From contig JAEYAW010000010.1 of NCBI GenBank assembly GCA_023404675.1, forward strand, positions 124,001-188,000: a stretch of DNA of 64,000 nucleotides, given 5' to 3'. A model generated the notes under the pieces. The model saw only the letters and a program-made list of their open reading frames with translations. It did not search any database and was not told where the DNA came from. Shown one piece after another: positions 35,724-44,884 of this stretch. Both the position numbers and the translations under genes were made by a program. Origin of the DNA: Pseudomonadota bacterium. Lineage in GTDB: Bacteria > Pseudomonadota > Alphaproteobacteria > Rhizobiales > Xanthobacteraceae. Every line of letters begins with the position of its first letter. Position 1 is the first letter of the stretch.

Positions 35724-35758
35724 CGTCCTTCGCGCACCACGGCATGGCGGCGAGAGCA

Positions 35759-36589
35759 ATGGCAGACCGGCTAAACGGCACGCGCATCCTGATCCTTGAG
35801 ACCCGCGAGGAGGCCCAGTTCGCACGCCTGCTGACCGAGCAGGGCGCGGACGTCGTGCAGTGCCCGATGTTCATCATCCACGACGCGCCGGACCCCGCGC
35901 CCGTCGAGGCCTGGATCGGGCGCTTCATCGCGCAGCCATGCGACGACCTCGTGCTGCTCACTGGCGAGGGCCTGCGGCGGCTGCTGAAGGTGACGCGGCG
36001 TCTCGGCAACGAAGCGCCTTTCGTCGCGGCGCTGGGCAAGGCGCGGAAGATCGCGCGCGGCCCCAAGCCGGTGAAGGCGCTGCGCGAAGTGGGCCTTGAA
36101 GCGCAGCTCATCGCCGAGAAGCCGACATCCGAGGGCGTGATCGAAACGCTGGCGGCGCTCGATCTGGCGGGCCATCGCGTCGGCATCCAGCTCTATCCCG
36201 ACAACGAACACGCCGAGCTGCTCGGCGCGCTGCGCGCCCGGGCCGGCGAGGTCGATCCGGTGCTGCCCTATGCCTATGACGCCAAGGCTGCCGAAGCCAA
36301 TGTGGTCGCGGCGATCCGCGAGATGGCGCAGGGCCGGATCGATGCGCTGGCGCTGACAAATGCCGGGCAGTTCCGCCGTCTCGTCGGCGTTGCCGAAGCG
36401 AACGGCCTCGGCGCAGAATTGCGCGCAGGCCTGTCGCGGACGAAAATCGCCTCGGTGGGCCCGACCGTCGACGAGGAACTGAAGGCGCATGACCTTTCCG
36501 CGGACATCCGGCCGGCCGGCGACACGTTCTTCATGCGCCCGCTGATCAGCGCCATGGCAGCGGCGCTGGTGGGGGATGGGGTGCGGTAG
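35759..36589 (+). CDS. Uroporphyrinogen-III synthase-like protein
   Basis: 276 residues from 35759; an in-frame ATG at 35744 adds five residues. HemD-fold features: LNGTRILILETREEAQFARLL at the start, VGIQLYPDNEH in the middle, then DALALTNAGQFRRLV and TKIASVGPTVDEELKAHDL. The family closes and inverts ring D of the tetrapyrrole. As rhizobia usually have another hemD, this copy may be a paralogue with a different function. It is convergent with the Crp/Fnr gene (19 bases between). Confidence 0.8.
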   Translation: MADRLNGTRILILETREEAQFARLLTEQGADVVQCPMFIIHDAPDPAPVEAWIGRFIAQPCDDLVLLTGEGLRRLLKVTRRLGNEAPFVAALGKARKIARGPKPVKALREVGLEAQLIAEKPTSEGVIETLAALDLAGHRVGIQLYPDNEHAELLGALRARAGEVDPVLPYAYDAKAAEANVVAAIREMAQGRIDALALTNAGQFRRLVGVAEANGLGAELRAGLSRTKIASVGPTVDEELKAHDLSADIRPAGDTFFMRPLISAMAAALVGDGVR

Positions 36590-36608
36590 CCATCGAGGCC
36601 AGTGCACC

Positions 36609-37283
36609 TCACTCCCCGTAGGTCCGCAGCCGCTCCAGGTCGACGATGGTCAGGCCGCCATATTCGAGCCGCAGCAGCCCCTCCTTCTCCAGCGTCTTGA
36701 GGCACTGGTTGGCGTTCTGCCGCGACATGCCGGAGAGCGCGCCGATCTCTTCCTGCGTGATGTCGAGATGGCGCGTCACCTCCGGATAGAGCAGAGGGTT
36801 GAACAATGATGCGATGCAGCGCGCCAGCCGCGCGGTGGCATCCAGCAGCCGGTCATATTCCAGCAGCGCCATGAACTGGCCGAGCCGCTCGTTGAGCTGC
36901 GCCACCAGAAAACGGTTGAAGCCGACGCTGTTGTCCAGCAGCCAGACGAAGGTGGCGCGGTCCATCAGCGCCAGCCGGGTCTCGCGCAGCGCCACCGCGT
37001 CATAGCGCCGCGTCTCGTTCTTCAGCACCGAGCCTTCGCCGAACCACGCGCCCGCCGTCAGGCCCGTGAAGCTGATCGCCTTGCCGCCGCGCGACACGGT
37101 GCCGATCCGCACCAGCCCCGTGACCACGCCGGTCCAGTATTCGTAGTAATCGCCGCGCAGGCAAATGGATTCATTGGCCGAGAACGACTTCTCGACGATC
37201 CCGGCCCGGGCCATCTCGGCTTCGCGTTCGTTCAGTTCGCGCGACCAAACCGCGATGCGTTTCAGATGATCCGCAGAAATCAT
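36609..37283 (-). CDS. Crp/Fnr-family transcriptional regulator
   Basis: 224 residues. An N-terminal cyclic-nucleotide-binding-type barrel (ICLRGDYYEYWTGVVTGLVRI, then GAWFGEGSVLKNE) and a C-terminal winged helix with the recognition part TQEEIGALSGMSRQNANQCLKTLEKEGLL. No Fnr-type cysteine cluster is visible. The ATG at 37283 fits the family; a 52-codon upstream extension is arginine/cysteine-rich and rejected. Divergent to the second Liv cluster, so it is the obvious candidate regulator of that cluster; this remains inference. Confidence 0.88.
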   Translation of the reverse strand: MISADHLKRIAVWSRELNEREAEMARAGIVEKSFSANESICLRGDYYEYWTGVVTGLVRIGTVSRGGKAISFTGLTAGAWFGEGSVLKNETRRYDAVALRETRLALMDRATFVWLLDNSVGFNRFLVAQLNERLGQFMALLEYDRLLDATARLARCIASLFNPLLYPEVTRHLDITQEEIGALSGMSRQNANQCLKTLEKEGLLRLEYGGLTIVDLERLRTYGE

Positions 37284-37630
37284 GATCCCGTCGGTTGGGC
37301 CGCAGCAGCTTTGAAAATTGCCTATTGGAATGTCGGACGCAAGACATTTCTCCGCGCGGTCCTGCCGTATGAAAACGGCCGCTTCGCTGCACCGCCGCGG
37401 GCGGCCAACGCAAGGCATCGCGGGCGGCCAACGCCGCAAGGCATAAGGAACAAGTCAGGGAGATGACAGGCCGCTTGGCGGGGCCGCCTTTTGCAGACAC
37501 AATCACAATCAAGATCTTGCACGAAATCCGTAAGTCGAATGGACGCGTACGGCAATCGGGATAAGATCGCAATTCGCGGGCTTCGTGCCTGAAGGCGAGA
37601 GCGCAAAGCGCCGGCTGTCGGAGGAAACGT
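37284..37630. other. Divergent intergenic region upstream of second Liv cluster
   Basis: 347 bases, no credible gene. It contains a tandem duplication (37396-37444) and an AT-richer part at 37495-37575 near livG, which suits a promoter. No clear Crp/Fnr box (TGTGA-N6-TCACA or TTGAT-N4-ATCAA) was found by eye. Confidence 0.5.
37396..37444. repeat. Tandem duplication in the Crp/Liv divergent region
   Basis: The unit CGCGGGCGGCCAACG plus CAAGGCAT (37396-37418) is repeated immediately at 37419-37444 with three extra bases (CCG) inside. It could be an operator pair or simple slippage. Confidence 0.7.
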
Positions 37631-38467
37631 TTGGATCACGGATCGTCCAATCCCGCGCTGGAAGTGCGCGCGGTCTCATTGCGCTTCGGCGGCGTGCGCG
37701 CGCTGAGCGATGTGTCGTTCGCCATCCGCGAGGGCGAGCTGTTCTCCATCATCGGCCCCAACGGCGCGGGCAAGACCTCCATCGTCAACTGCATCTCCGG
37801 CCGCTACCGGCCGACCGAAGGCAAGCTGTTCTATGGCGGCCGCGACATCACGGGATTGAAACCGAACGCCCGTGCCGGACTCGGCATCGGCCGCACGTTC
37901 CAGAACCTCGCGCTGTTCCATCATATGAGCGTGCTCGACAACATCATGGTCGGCCGCCATCACCTGCTGAAAAACAATTTCATCACCGGCTCGCTCTACT
38001 GGCTCACCGGCGCGCGGCGCGAGGAGCTGGAGCATCGCCGCAAGGTGGAGGAGATCATCGATTTCCTCGACCTGCAATCGGTGCGCAAGGCGACCGCCGG
38101 TACGCTGTCCTATGGCCTGCGCAAACGCGTGGAGCTGGCGCGCGCCATGGCGCTGGAGCCGAAGCTCATCCTGCTCGACGAGCCGATGGCCGGCATGAAC
38201 TTCGAGGAAAAGGAGGACATGGCCCGCTACATCGTCGATCTCAACGAGGAATACGGGATGACGGTGGTCATGATCGAGCACGACATGGGCGTGGTGATGG
38301 ACATCTCCCACCGCGTCGTGGTGCTCGATTTCGGGCGCAAGATCGCCGAGGGCGATCCGGCCGACGTGCTGGCCGATCCGCACGTCAAGCGCGCCTATCT
38401 CGGCGAGGAAGACGAGGTGCTGACGGACCCCGACGATGCGCCGGAACTGGCGGAGACCGGCACATGA
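37631..38467 (+). CDS. livG: ABC transporter ATP-binding protein, second Liv cluster (LivG type)
   Basis: 278 residues. The start is TTG, eight bases after GGAGG, with no ATG that keeps the N-terminus. Walker A GPNGAGKTS, signature LSYGLRKRVE, Walker B LILLDEPMAGMN. A somewhat longer helical insertion (NNFITGSLYWLTGARREELEHR in two parts) follows the Q-loop, common in this subgroup. The stop overlaps the ligase start by four bases (ATGA). Confidence 0.9.
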   Translation: MDHGSSNPALEVRAVSLRFGGVRALSDVSFAIREGELFSIIGPNGAGKTSIVNCISGRYRPTEGKLFYGGRDITGLKPNARAGLGIGRTFQNLALFHHMSVLDNIMVGRHHLLKNNFITGSLYWLTGARREELEHRRKVEEIIDFLDLQSVRKATAGTLSYGLRKRVELARAMALEPKLILLDEPMAGMNFEEKEDMARYIVDLNEEYGMTVVMIEHDMGVVMDISHRVVVLDFGRKIAEGDPADVLADPHVKRAYLGEEDEVLTDPDDAPELAETGT

Positions 38468-40404
38468 TGGATTATCGCGGCCGCGTCGCGCAGGCGGACA
38501 CCTATCCCAAGCTGTTGCGCCTCAATGCGCGCGAGCATGGCGGCGAGATCGCGCTGCGCGAGAAGGATTTCGGGCTCTGGAAGGAATTCACCTGGGCCGA
38601 CTATCACCACCGCGTGCGTGACTTCGCGCTCGGCCTGCGCGATCTCGGTATCGGCGACGGCAACGTGATCGGCATCATCGGCGACAACCGGCCGGACTGG
38701 GTGGCGGCGGAGATCGCCGCGCATGCGCTCTCGGCGATGAGCCTCGGAATCTATCGCGACGCGCTGGACGAAGAGATCGCCTATCTCCTCAACTATGGCG
38801 AGGCGCGCGTGGTGTTCGCCGAAGACGAGGAGCAGGTGGACAAGCTGCTCGGACTCGGCGAGCGCATCCCGAGCGTGCGGCACATCGTCTATTCCGATCC
38901 GCGCGGCATGCGCAAATACGACGACCCGCGCCTGATCTTCGCCGACGACCTCGCCACGAAGGGCCGCGAGCTGGCGCGCAACGACAACGAACTCTACGAC
39001 AGGCTGGTCGATGCGACGTCAGGCGACAGCGTCGCGATCCTGTGCACCACCTCCGGCACCACGGCGCAGCCCAAGCTCGCCATGCTGACCGCCGGGCGCG
39101 TGCTGCGGCACTGTGCCACCTATCTTTCCGCCGATCCGAAAGGACCGCAGGACGAATACGTCTCGGTGCTGCCGCTGCCGTGGATCATGGAGCAGGTCTA
39201 CGTGCTCGGCAAAGGGCTGCTGTGCCGGATGAAGGTGAACTTCGTCGAGGAAGCCGACACCATGATGCACGACTTCCGCGAGATCGCCCCGACCTTCGTG
39301 CTGTTCGCGCCGCGCCTGTGGGAATCCATCGCCGCCGACGTTCGCGCGCGGGTGATGGATTCGTCTCCGCTCAAGCAGCGGCTCTACGAGATCGGCATGA
39401 GCGCCGGGCTGAAGGCGCTGGAGGGCGGCCGTCATTCAGCGCTTGCGGATGCGGTCCTGTTCCGCGCGCTGCGCGACCGGCTCGGCTTCACGCGGCTGCG
39501 CTCGGCGGCGACCGGCGGCGCCGCGCTGGGGCCGGATACGTTCCGCTTCTTCCGTGCCATGGGCGTGCCGCTGCGCACGCTCTACGGCCAGACCGAACTG
39601 CTGGGCGCCTATACGCTGCACCGGCCGGACGCCGTCGATCCCGACACCACCGGCGTGCCGATGGACGAGGGCGTGGAAATCCGCATCGACACGCCGGACG
39701 CCAACGGCGTCGGCGAGATCGTGGTGCGGCACCCCAACATGTTCGTCGGCTACTACAAGAACCCGCAGGCCTCGCAGGCCGATATGGTGGACGGCTGGCT
39801 GCGCTCGGGCGACGCCGGCTATTTCAACGACGCGCGCCAGCTCGTCGTGATCGACCGCATCAAGGATCTGGCGCAGACCTCGCGCGGCGACCGCTTCTCG
39901 CCGCAATATGTCGAGAACAAGCTGAAGTTCTCGCCGTTCGTGGCGGAAGCCGTGGTGCTGGGCGCCGGCCGCGACTTCCTCGCCACGATGATCTGCATCC
40001 GCTACTCGATCATCTCCAAATGGGCGGAGAAAAATCGCCTCTCCTTCACGACCTACACCGATCTCGCCTCCCGGCCCGAGGTCTACGAGCTGCTGCGCAA
40101 GGAGGTGGAGACGGTGAACGCCACGCTGCCGCCGGCGCAGCGCATCACCAAGTTTCTGCTGCTCTACAAGGAACTCGACGCCGACGACGGCGAGCTGACG
40201 CGCACGCGAAAAGTCCGCCGCAGCGTCATCAACGAAAAATATGCCGATATCATCGACGGCATCTACTCGGACGCGGACTCCATCCCCGTCGATACCGTGA
40301 TCCGCTTTCAGGACGGCACCACCCAGCGCATCCGCACCACGCTGCGGGTGGTGGACATGCGCGGCGGCAGCGGCGCGCGACTTCACGCGGAGGCCGCGGA
40401 ATGA
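38464..40404 (+). CDS. AMP-forming acyl-CoA synthetase
   Basis: 646 residues, the size of long-chain acyl-CoA synthetases (FadD15-like). Adenylate-forming motifs: TTSGTTAQPK (the usual Gly is Ala), then YGQTELLGAY and LRSGDAGYFNDARQLVVIDRIKD. The C-terminal TRTRKVRR lies in the hinge region. It activates a carboxylic acid with ATP and CoA. Its position between the livG- and livH-type genes, with both overlapping or close, suggests that it traps the imported acid as a CoA ester. Which acid is not visible. Confidence 0.9.
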   Translation: MMDYRGRVAQADTYPKLLRLNAREHGGEIALREKDFGLWKEFTWADYHHRVRDFALGLRDLGIGDGNVIGIIGDNRPDWVAAEIAAHALSAMSLGIYRDALDEEIAYLLNYGEARVVFAEDEEQVDKLLGLGERIPSVRHIVYSDPRGMRKYDDPRLIFADDLATKGRELARNDNELYDRLVDATSGDSVAILCTTSGTTAQPKLAMLTAGRVLRHCATYLSADPKGPQDEYVSVLPLPWIMEQVYVLGKGLLCRMKVNFVEEADTMMHDFREIAPTFVLFAPRLWESIAADVRARVMDSSPLKQRLYEIGMSAGLKALEGGRHSALADAVLFRALRDRLGFTRLRSAATGGAALGPDTFRFFRAMGVPLRTLYGQTELLGAYTLHRPDAVDPDTTGVPMDEGVEIRIDTPDANGVGEIVVRHPNMFVGYYKNPQASQADMVDGWLRSGDAGYFNDARQLVVIDRIKDLAQTSRGDRFSPQYVENKLKFSPFVAEAVVLGAGRDFLATMICIRYSIISKWAEKNRLSFTTYTDLASRPEVYELLRKEVETVNATLPPAQRITKFLLLYKELDADDGELTRTRKVRRSVINEKYADIIDGIYSDADSIPVDTVIRFQDGTTQRIRTTLRVVDMRGGSGARLHAEAAE

Positions 40405-40435
40405 ACCACGATTTTGCAGCAAAGCGCGCCCGCCC

Positions 40436-41329
40436 ATGAACACGCAGCTTCTCATCCAGCTTCTGGTCAACGGCCTCGTGGTCGGCACACTGTATGGCGT
40501 CGTCGCGATGTCGTTCGTGCTGATCTACAAGGCCACGCAGGTGGTCAACTTCGCGCAGGGCGAGCTGCTGCTGGTCGGCGCGTGGGTGTGCTGGTGGCTG
40601 CTGACGAAACATCAGGTGCCGTTCTGGATCGGCATGCCGATCACGCTCGTCTTCATGTTCGTGTTCGGCGTGCTGATCCAGATGGTGATCCTGCGGCCGA
40701 TGATCGGCGAGCCTATCATTTCCGTCATCATGGTGACGATCGCGCTCTCCACCGTGCTGCAGGCGCTGATGAAGTGGATGTTCGGCGTCAACTTGCAGCC
40801 GTTTCCGCAGGTGTTCGCGTCCACCTCGGTCACGGTGCTCGGCATCCAGATCCAGACCGTCTATCTGATGAGTCTCGTCGTCTCGCTGGTGATGATGGCC
40901 GGCATGGCGTGGTTCTTCCGCGTCTCCAAATACGGGCTTGCGATGCGCGCCACCGCGTTCAACCAGCAGGTGGCGCAGTCGCTCGGCATTTCGGTGAAGA
41001 GCGTGTTCGCGATGGCCTGGGCGATCTCCGCCGTGGTGTCGGCGGTCGCGGGCGTCGTGGTCGCCATCGTCAACGGCGTGTCGGCGGGCCTGTCGGCCTA
41101 CGGCATCAAGGTGTTTCCCGCCGTCATCCTCGGCGGGCTGGACAGCATCGCGGGCGCGGTGATCGGCGGCATCATCATCGGCCTGCTCGAAAATGTCTCG
41201 CACTTCGTTGATGCGGAATATCTGCACTGGGGCAATCTCTACGAGATCGCGCCGTTCTACGTGCTGATCATCATCCTGATGATCAAGCCCTATGGCCTGT
41301 TCGGCACCCGCGACATCGAGAGAATCTAG
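40436..41329 (+). CDS. livH: ABC transporter permease, second Liv cluster (LivH type)
   Basis: 297 residues, about eight membrane segments. Contains KATQVVNFAQGELLLVGAW at the LivH signature and ends ILMIKPYGLFGTRDIERI. It follows the ligase after 31 bases and precedes livM by three bases. The substrate path is formed with LivM. Confidence 0.93.
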   Translation: MNTQLLIQLLVNGLVVGTLYGVVAMSFVLIYKATQVVNFAQGELLLVGAWVCWWLLTKHQVPFWIGMPITLVFMFVFGVLIQMVILRPMIGEPIISVIMVTIALSTVLQALMKWMFGVNLQPFPQVFASTSVTVLGIQIQTVYLMSLVVSLVMMAGMAWFFRVSKYGLAMRATAFNQQVAQSLGISVKSVFAMAWAISAVVSAVAGVVVAIVNGVSAGLSAYGIKVFPAVILGGLDSIAGAVIGGIIIGLLENVSHFVDAEYLHWGNLYEIAPFYVLIIILMIKPYGLFGTRDIERI

Positions 41330-41332
41330 GCC

Positions 41333-42406
41333 ATGGCGTCCACCACTCTCCTCCCCGCCGGTGATTTCCGCACCTCCTATGCGGCGGACACCACGATCTT
41401 CCCGACCACGACCAGCCGCAACATGGCCATTCTGGGCGTGATCCTCATCTGCTTCGCTCCGCTGGTGATGAACCAGTACTGGCTGAGCCTGCTGATCCAG
41501 ATCGGCATCGCGGCGATCGCCGCGCTTGGCCTCAATGTGCTGGTGGGATTCACCGGGCAGATCTCGATCGGCCATGCAGCCTTTTTCGGCCTTGGCGCCT
41601 TCACCTCGGCCTATCTGTCCAGCAAGCTGCCGATCCCCGTGTTCTTCGCCATTCCGCTGGCGGGCCTTGTCACCGCGCTGGTCGGGCTGATCTTCGGCCT
41701 GCCGGCGGCGCGGCTGAAGGGCCTCTACCTCGCCATCGCGACGCTGGCCGCGCAGTATATCCTGCTCGACTTCTTCTCGCGCGCGGAATGGTTCACCGGC
41801 GGCAGCGTGCCTGCCATCGCCGAGCCGTTCTCGATCTTCGGCCACGTGGTGCGGGGCGATGCGCAGTATTTCTATGTCGTGCTGGCCTACATGGTGCTGT
41901 CGTTCCTGCTCGTCACCAACATGATGCGCACGCGCGACGGCCGCGCGCTGGTCGCGGTGCGCGACCATTATCTCTCCGCCGAGATCATGGGCATCAACCT
42001 GACCAAATATCGCACGCTGTCGTTCGGCATCGCGGCGTTCTTCGCGGGGATCGGCGGCGCGCTTTACGCGCATTACAATCAGGTGGTCTCGAACGAGGGC
42101 TTCGGCATCGACCGCTCGATCATCTTCCTCGCCATGGTCATCATCGGCGGGCTCGGCTCGGTGATGGGCACGCTGATGGGCGCGGCCTTCATGGTGATCC
42201 TCCCCGAATCCATGGAATGGGTCAGCGCAGCGCTGCGCGGCAGTGCCATCGATCAGGTGCTGGCGCTGAAGAACAACATCGCCTTCCTGCGCGAGATGGC
42301 GATCGGCCTCATCATCATCCTGTTCCTGATCTTCGAGCCGGACGGCCTCGCGCATCGCTGGCGGCAGATCAAGGCGTACTGGAAGCTCTATCCGTTCTCG
42401 CATTAA
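41333..42406 (+). CDS. livM: ABC transporter permease, second Liv cluster (LivM type)
   Basis: 357 residues, about ten helices after a 25-residue cytoplasmic tail. The LivM signature LVGFTGQISIGHAAFFGLGA and FLAMVIIGGLGSVMGTLMGA are intact. It ends with a KAYWKLYPFSH tail after the last helix. Translation probably couples to livH (ATG three bases behind its stop). Confidence 0.93.
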   Translation: MASTTLLPAGDFRTSYAADTTIFPTTTSRNMAILGVILICFAPLVMNQYWLSLLIQIGIAAIAALGLNVLVGFTGQISIGHAAFFGLGAFTSAYLSSKLPIPVFFAIPLAGLVTALVGLIFGLPAARLKGLYLAIATLAAQYILLDFFSRAEWFTGGSVPAIAEPFSIFGHVVRGDAQYFYVVLAYMVLSFLLVTNMMRTRDGRALVAVRDHYLSAEIMGINLTKYRTLSFGIAAFFAGIGGALYAHYNQVVSNEGFGIDRSIIFLAMVIIGGLGSVMGTLMGAAFMVILPESMEWVSAALRGSAIDQVLALKNNIAFLREMAIGLIIILFLIFEPDGLAHRWRQIKAYWKLYPFSH

Positions 42407-42464
42407 CGTGTCTCGAAAGGCGATCGGCAAGATCGCCGGCAAAACGACGAAGGAGGAAACGACG

Positions 42465-43745
42465 ATGAGAAACCAGTTCATTACCGGCAGCGCGCTGGCG
42501 CTGCTGCTCGCATTCGGCAGCACGGGCGCGCAGGCGCAGATCAAGCTCGGCCACCTCGCCGACTACTCCGGCGCGACGTCGGACGTCGGCACCCCGTTCG
42601 GGCAGGGCGTGGCCGACGCCTTCGCCTGGGTGAACAAGAACGGCGGCATCAACGGCAAACCGGTGGACGTCGATACGGTCGACTATGGCTATCAGGTGCC
42701 GCGCGCCATCGCGCAGTACAAGAAGTGGTCCGCAGGCAGCGACAAGGTGTCCGCGATCCTCGGCTGGGGCACCGCCGACACCGAGGCGCTGACCGGCTTC
42801 CTCGCGCAGGACGAAATCCCGGACATCTCCGGCTCCTACGCCGCGGCGCTGGCCGATCCGAAAGGCACGAGCGGCAAGGCCAAGCCCGCGCCCTACAACT
42901 TCTTCTACGGCCCGAGCTATTCCGACGCGCTGCGCGGCATGCTGACCTGGGCGGCGGAAGACTGGAAGGCCAAGGGCGGCACCGGCAAGCCAAAATACGT
43001 CCACATGGGCGGCAACCATCCCTATCCCAACGCGCCGAAGGAAGCGGGCGAAGCCATCGCCAAGGACCTCGGCTTCGAGGTGCTGCCGCCGATCGTGTTC
43101 GCCCTCACGCCGGGCGATTATTCGGCGCAGTGCCTGACGCTGAAGAGCAACGGCGTGAACTACGCCTATCTCGGCAACACCGCCGGCTCCAACATCTCGG
43201 TCATCAAGGCGTGCAAGACCGCGGGCGTCGACGTGCAGTTCCTCGGCAATGTGTGGGGCATGGACGAGAACGCGGCGAAAGCGGCGGGCGATGCGGCGGA
43301 CGGCGTCGTCTTCCCGCTGCGCACGGCGGTGGCCTGGGGCGGCAACGCGCCGGGCATGAAGACCGTGCAGGACATCTCCAGGATGTCCGACAGCGCAGGC
43401 ACCGCCTATCGTCCGGTGCACTATATCGCCGGTGTCTGCACAGCCCTCTACATGAAGGAAGCGGTGGAGTGGGCTGCGAACAATGGCGGCGCCACCGGAC
43501 CCAATGTGAAGAAGGGCTTTTATCAGAAGAAGGACTGGGTGCCCGCGGGGCTGGATGGCGTCTGCAACCCCGTGACATGGACCGAGACCGACCACCGCCC
43601 GACGTTGCGTGTGGACATCTATCGCATGAAGGTGTCCGGCGCGACCGATGCTCCGGTGGCGGACCTCGTGAAGAACGGCACCATCAAGCTGGAGAAGGTG
43701 AAGACCGTCGATCTGCCGCGCAAGCCGGAATGGCTGGGCTGGTGA
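42465..43745 (+). CDS. livK: Periplasmic substrate-binding protein, second Liv cluster
   Basis: 426 residues with a signal peptide (ITGSALALLLAFGSTGAQA). The mature protein begins QIKLGHLADYSGATSDVG and continues with GWGTADTEALTGFLAQDEIP, LTPGDYSAQCLTLKSNG and GVCTALYMKEAVEW. Larger than LivK of the first cluster and clearly different, in line with a different ligand. The ATG at 42465 has an AGGAGG site; an upstream GTG frame is rejected. A strong hairpin follows its stop. Confidence 0.92.
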   Translation: MRNQFITGSALALLLAFGSTGAQAQIKLGHLADYSGATSDVGTPFGQGVADAFAWVNKNGGINGKPVDVDTVDYGYQVPRAIAQYKKWSAGSDKVSAILGWGTADTEALTGFLAQDEIPDISGSYAAALADPKGTSGKAKPAPYNFFYGPSYSDALRGMLTWAAEDWKAKGGTGKPKYVHMGGNHPYPNAPKEAGEAIAKDLGFEVLPPIVFALTPGDYSAQCLTLKSNGVNYAYLGNTAGSNISVIKACKTAGVDVQFLGNVWGMDENAAKAAGDAADGVVFPLRTAVAWGGNAPGMKTVQDISRMSDSAGTAYRPVHYIAGVCTALYMKEAVEWAANNGGATGPNVKKGFYQKKDWVPAGLDGVCNPVTWTETDHRPTLRVDIYRMKVSGATDAPVADLVKNGTIKLEKVKTVDLPRKPEWLGW

Positions 43746-43804
43746 TTGTTTCTCTCGCTCTCCGCTGCTCGCACCGGTGATTGCGCCCGCGAGCAATGTA
43801 TCTC

Positions 43805-43828
43805 CCTCTCCCCGCACGCGGGGAGAGG
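43805..43828. repeat. Hairpin after the second livK gene
   Basis: CCTCTCCCCGC and GCGGGGAGAGG form an 11-base stem with a two-base loop. It belongs to the CTCTCCCC repeat family (see 7124-7233). Its place between a binding-protein gene and the next transporter gene parallels 33674-33742. Confidence 0.8.
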
Positions 43829-43864
43829 TGACCGGCCGGCGCCTCAAACCTGAGTGATGCATCC

Positions 43865-44698
<834 letters not shown>

Positions 44699-44730
44699 AG
44701 GTGACCGGACAACAGGTCGTGCTCATCGTC

Positions 44731-44808
44731 ATCCCCGCGCTTGTCGCGGGGATCTCGACAAGGGAGGCAGCGCCGTCCCGTCGGGATGGCCGGGACAAGC
44801 CCGGCCAT
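44731..44808. repeat. Two hairpins between livF and the PaaK-like gene
   Basis: ATCCCCGCG/CGCGGGGAT (44731-44753, five-base loop) and the fourth copy of the ATGGCCGGG/CCCGGCCAT repeat (44786-44808, loop ACAAG). They fill most of the 186-base gap 44699-44884. Confidence 0.85.
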
Positions 44809-44884
44809 GACGGAAAACAACACCGATACGATTCACCTTCCCCGCAAGCGGAGATGAGGTGAAAAATGCCGAAGGACCATCGCG

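Noticed and set aside
37284..37630. Crp/Fnr binding box in the divergent region
   Set aside because: No TGTGA-N6-TCACA or TTGAT-N4-ATCAA pattern found by eye; only a tandem duplication is clear.
40250..42544. 764-residue minus-strand frame opposite livH and livM
   Set aside because: Antisense of two permease genes; extremely rich in Asp/His/Arg, which is the usual product of reading hydrophobic codons backwards.
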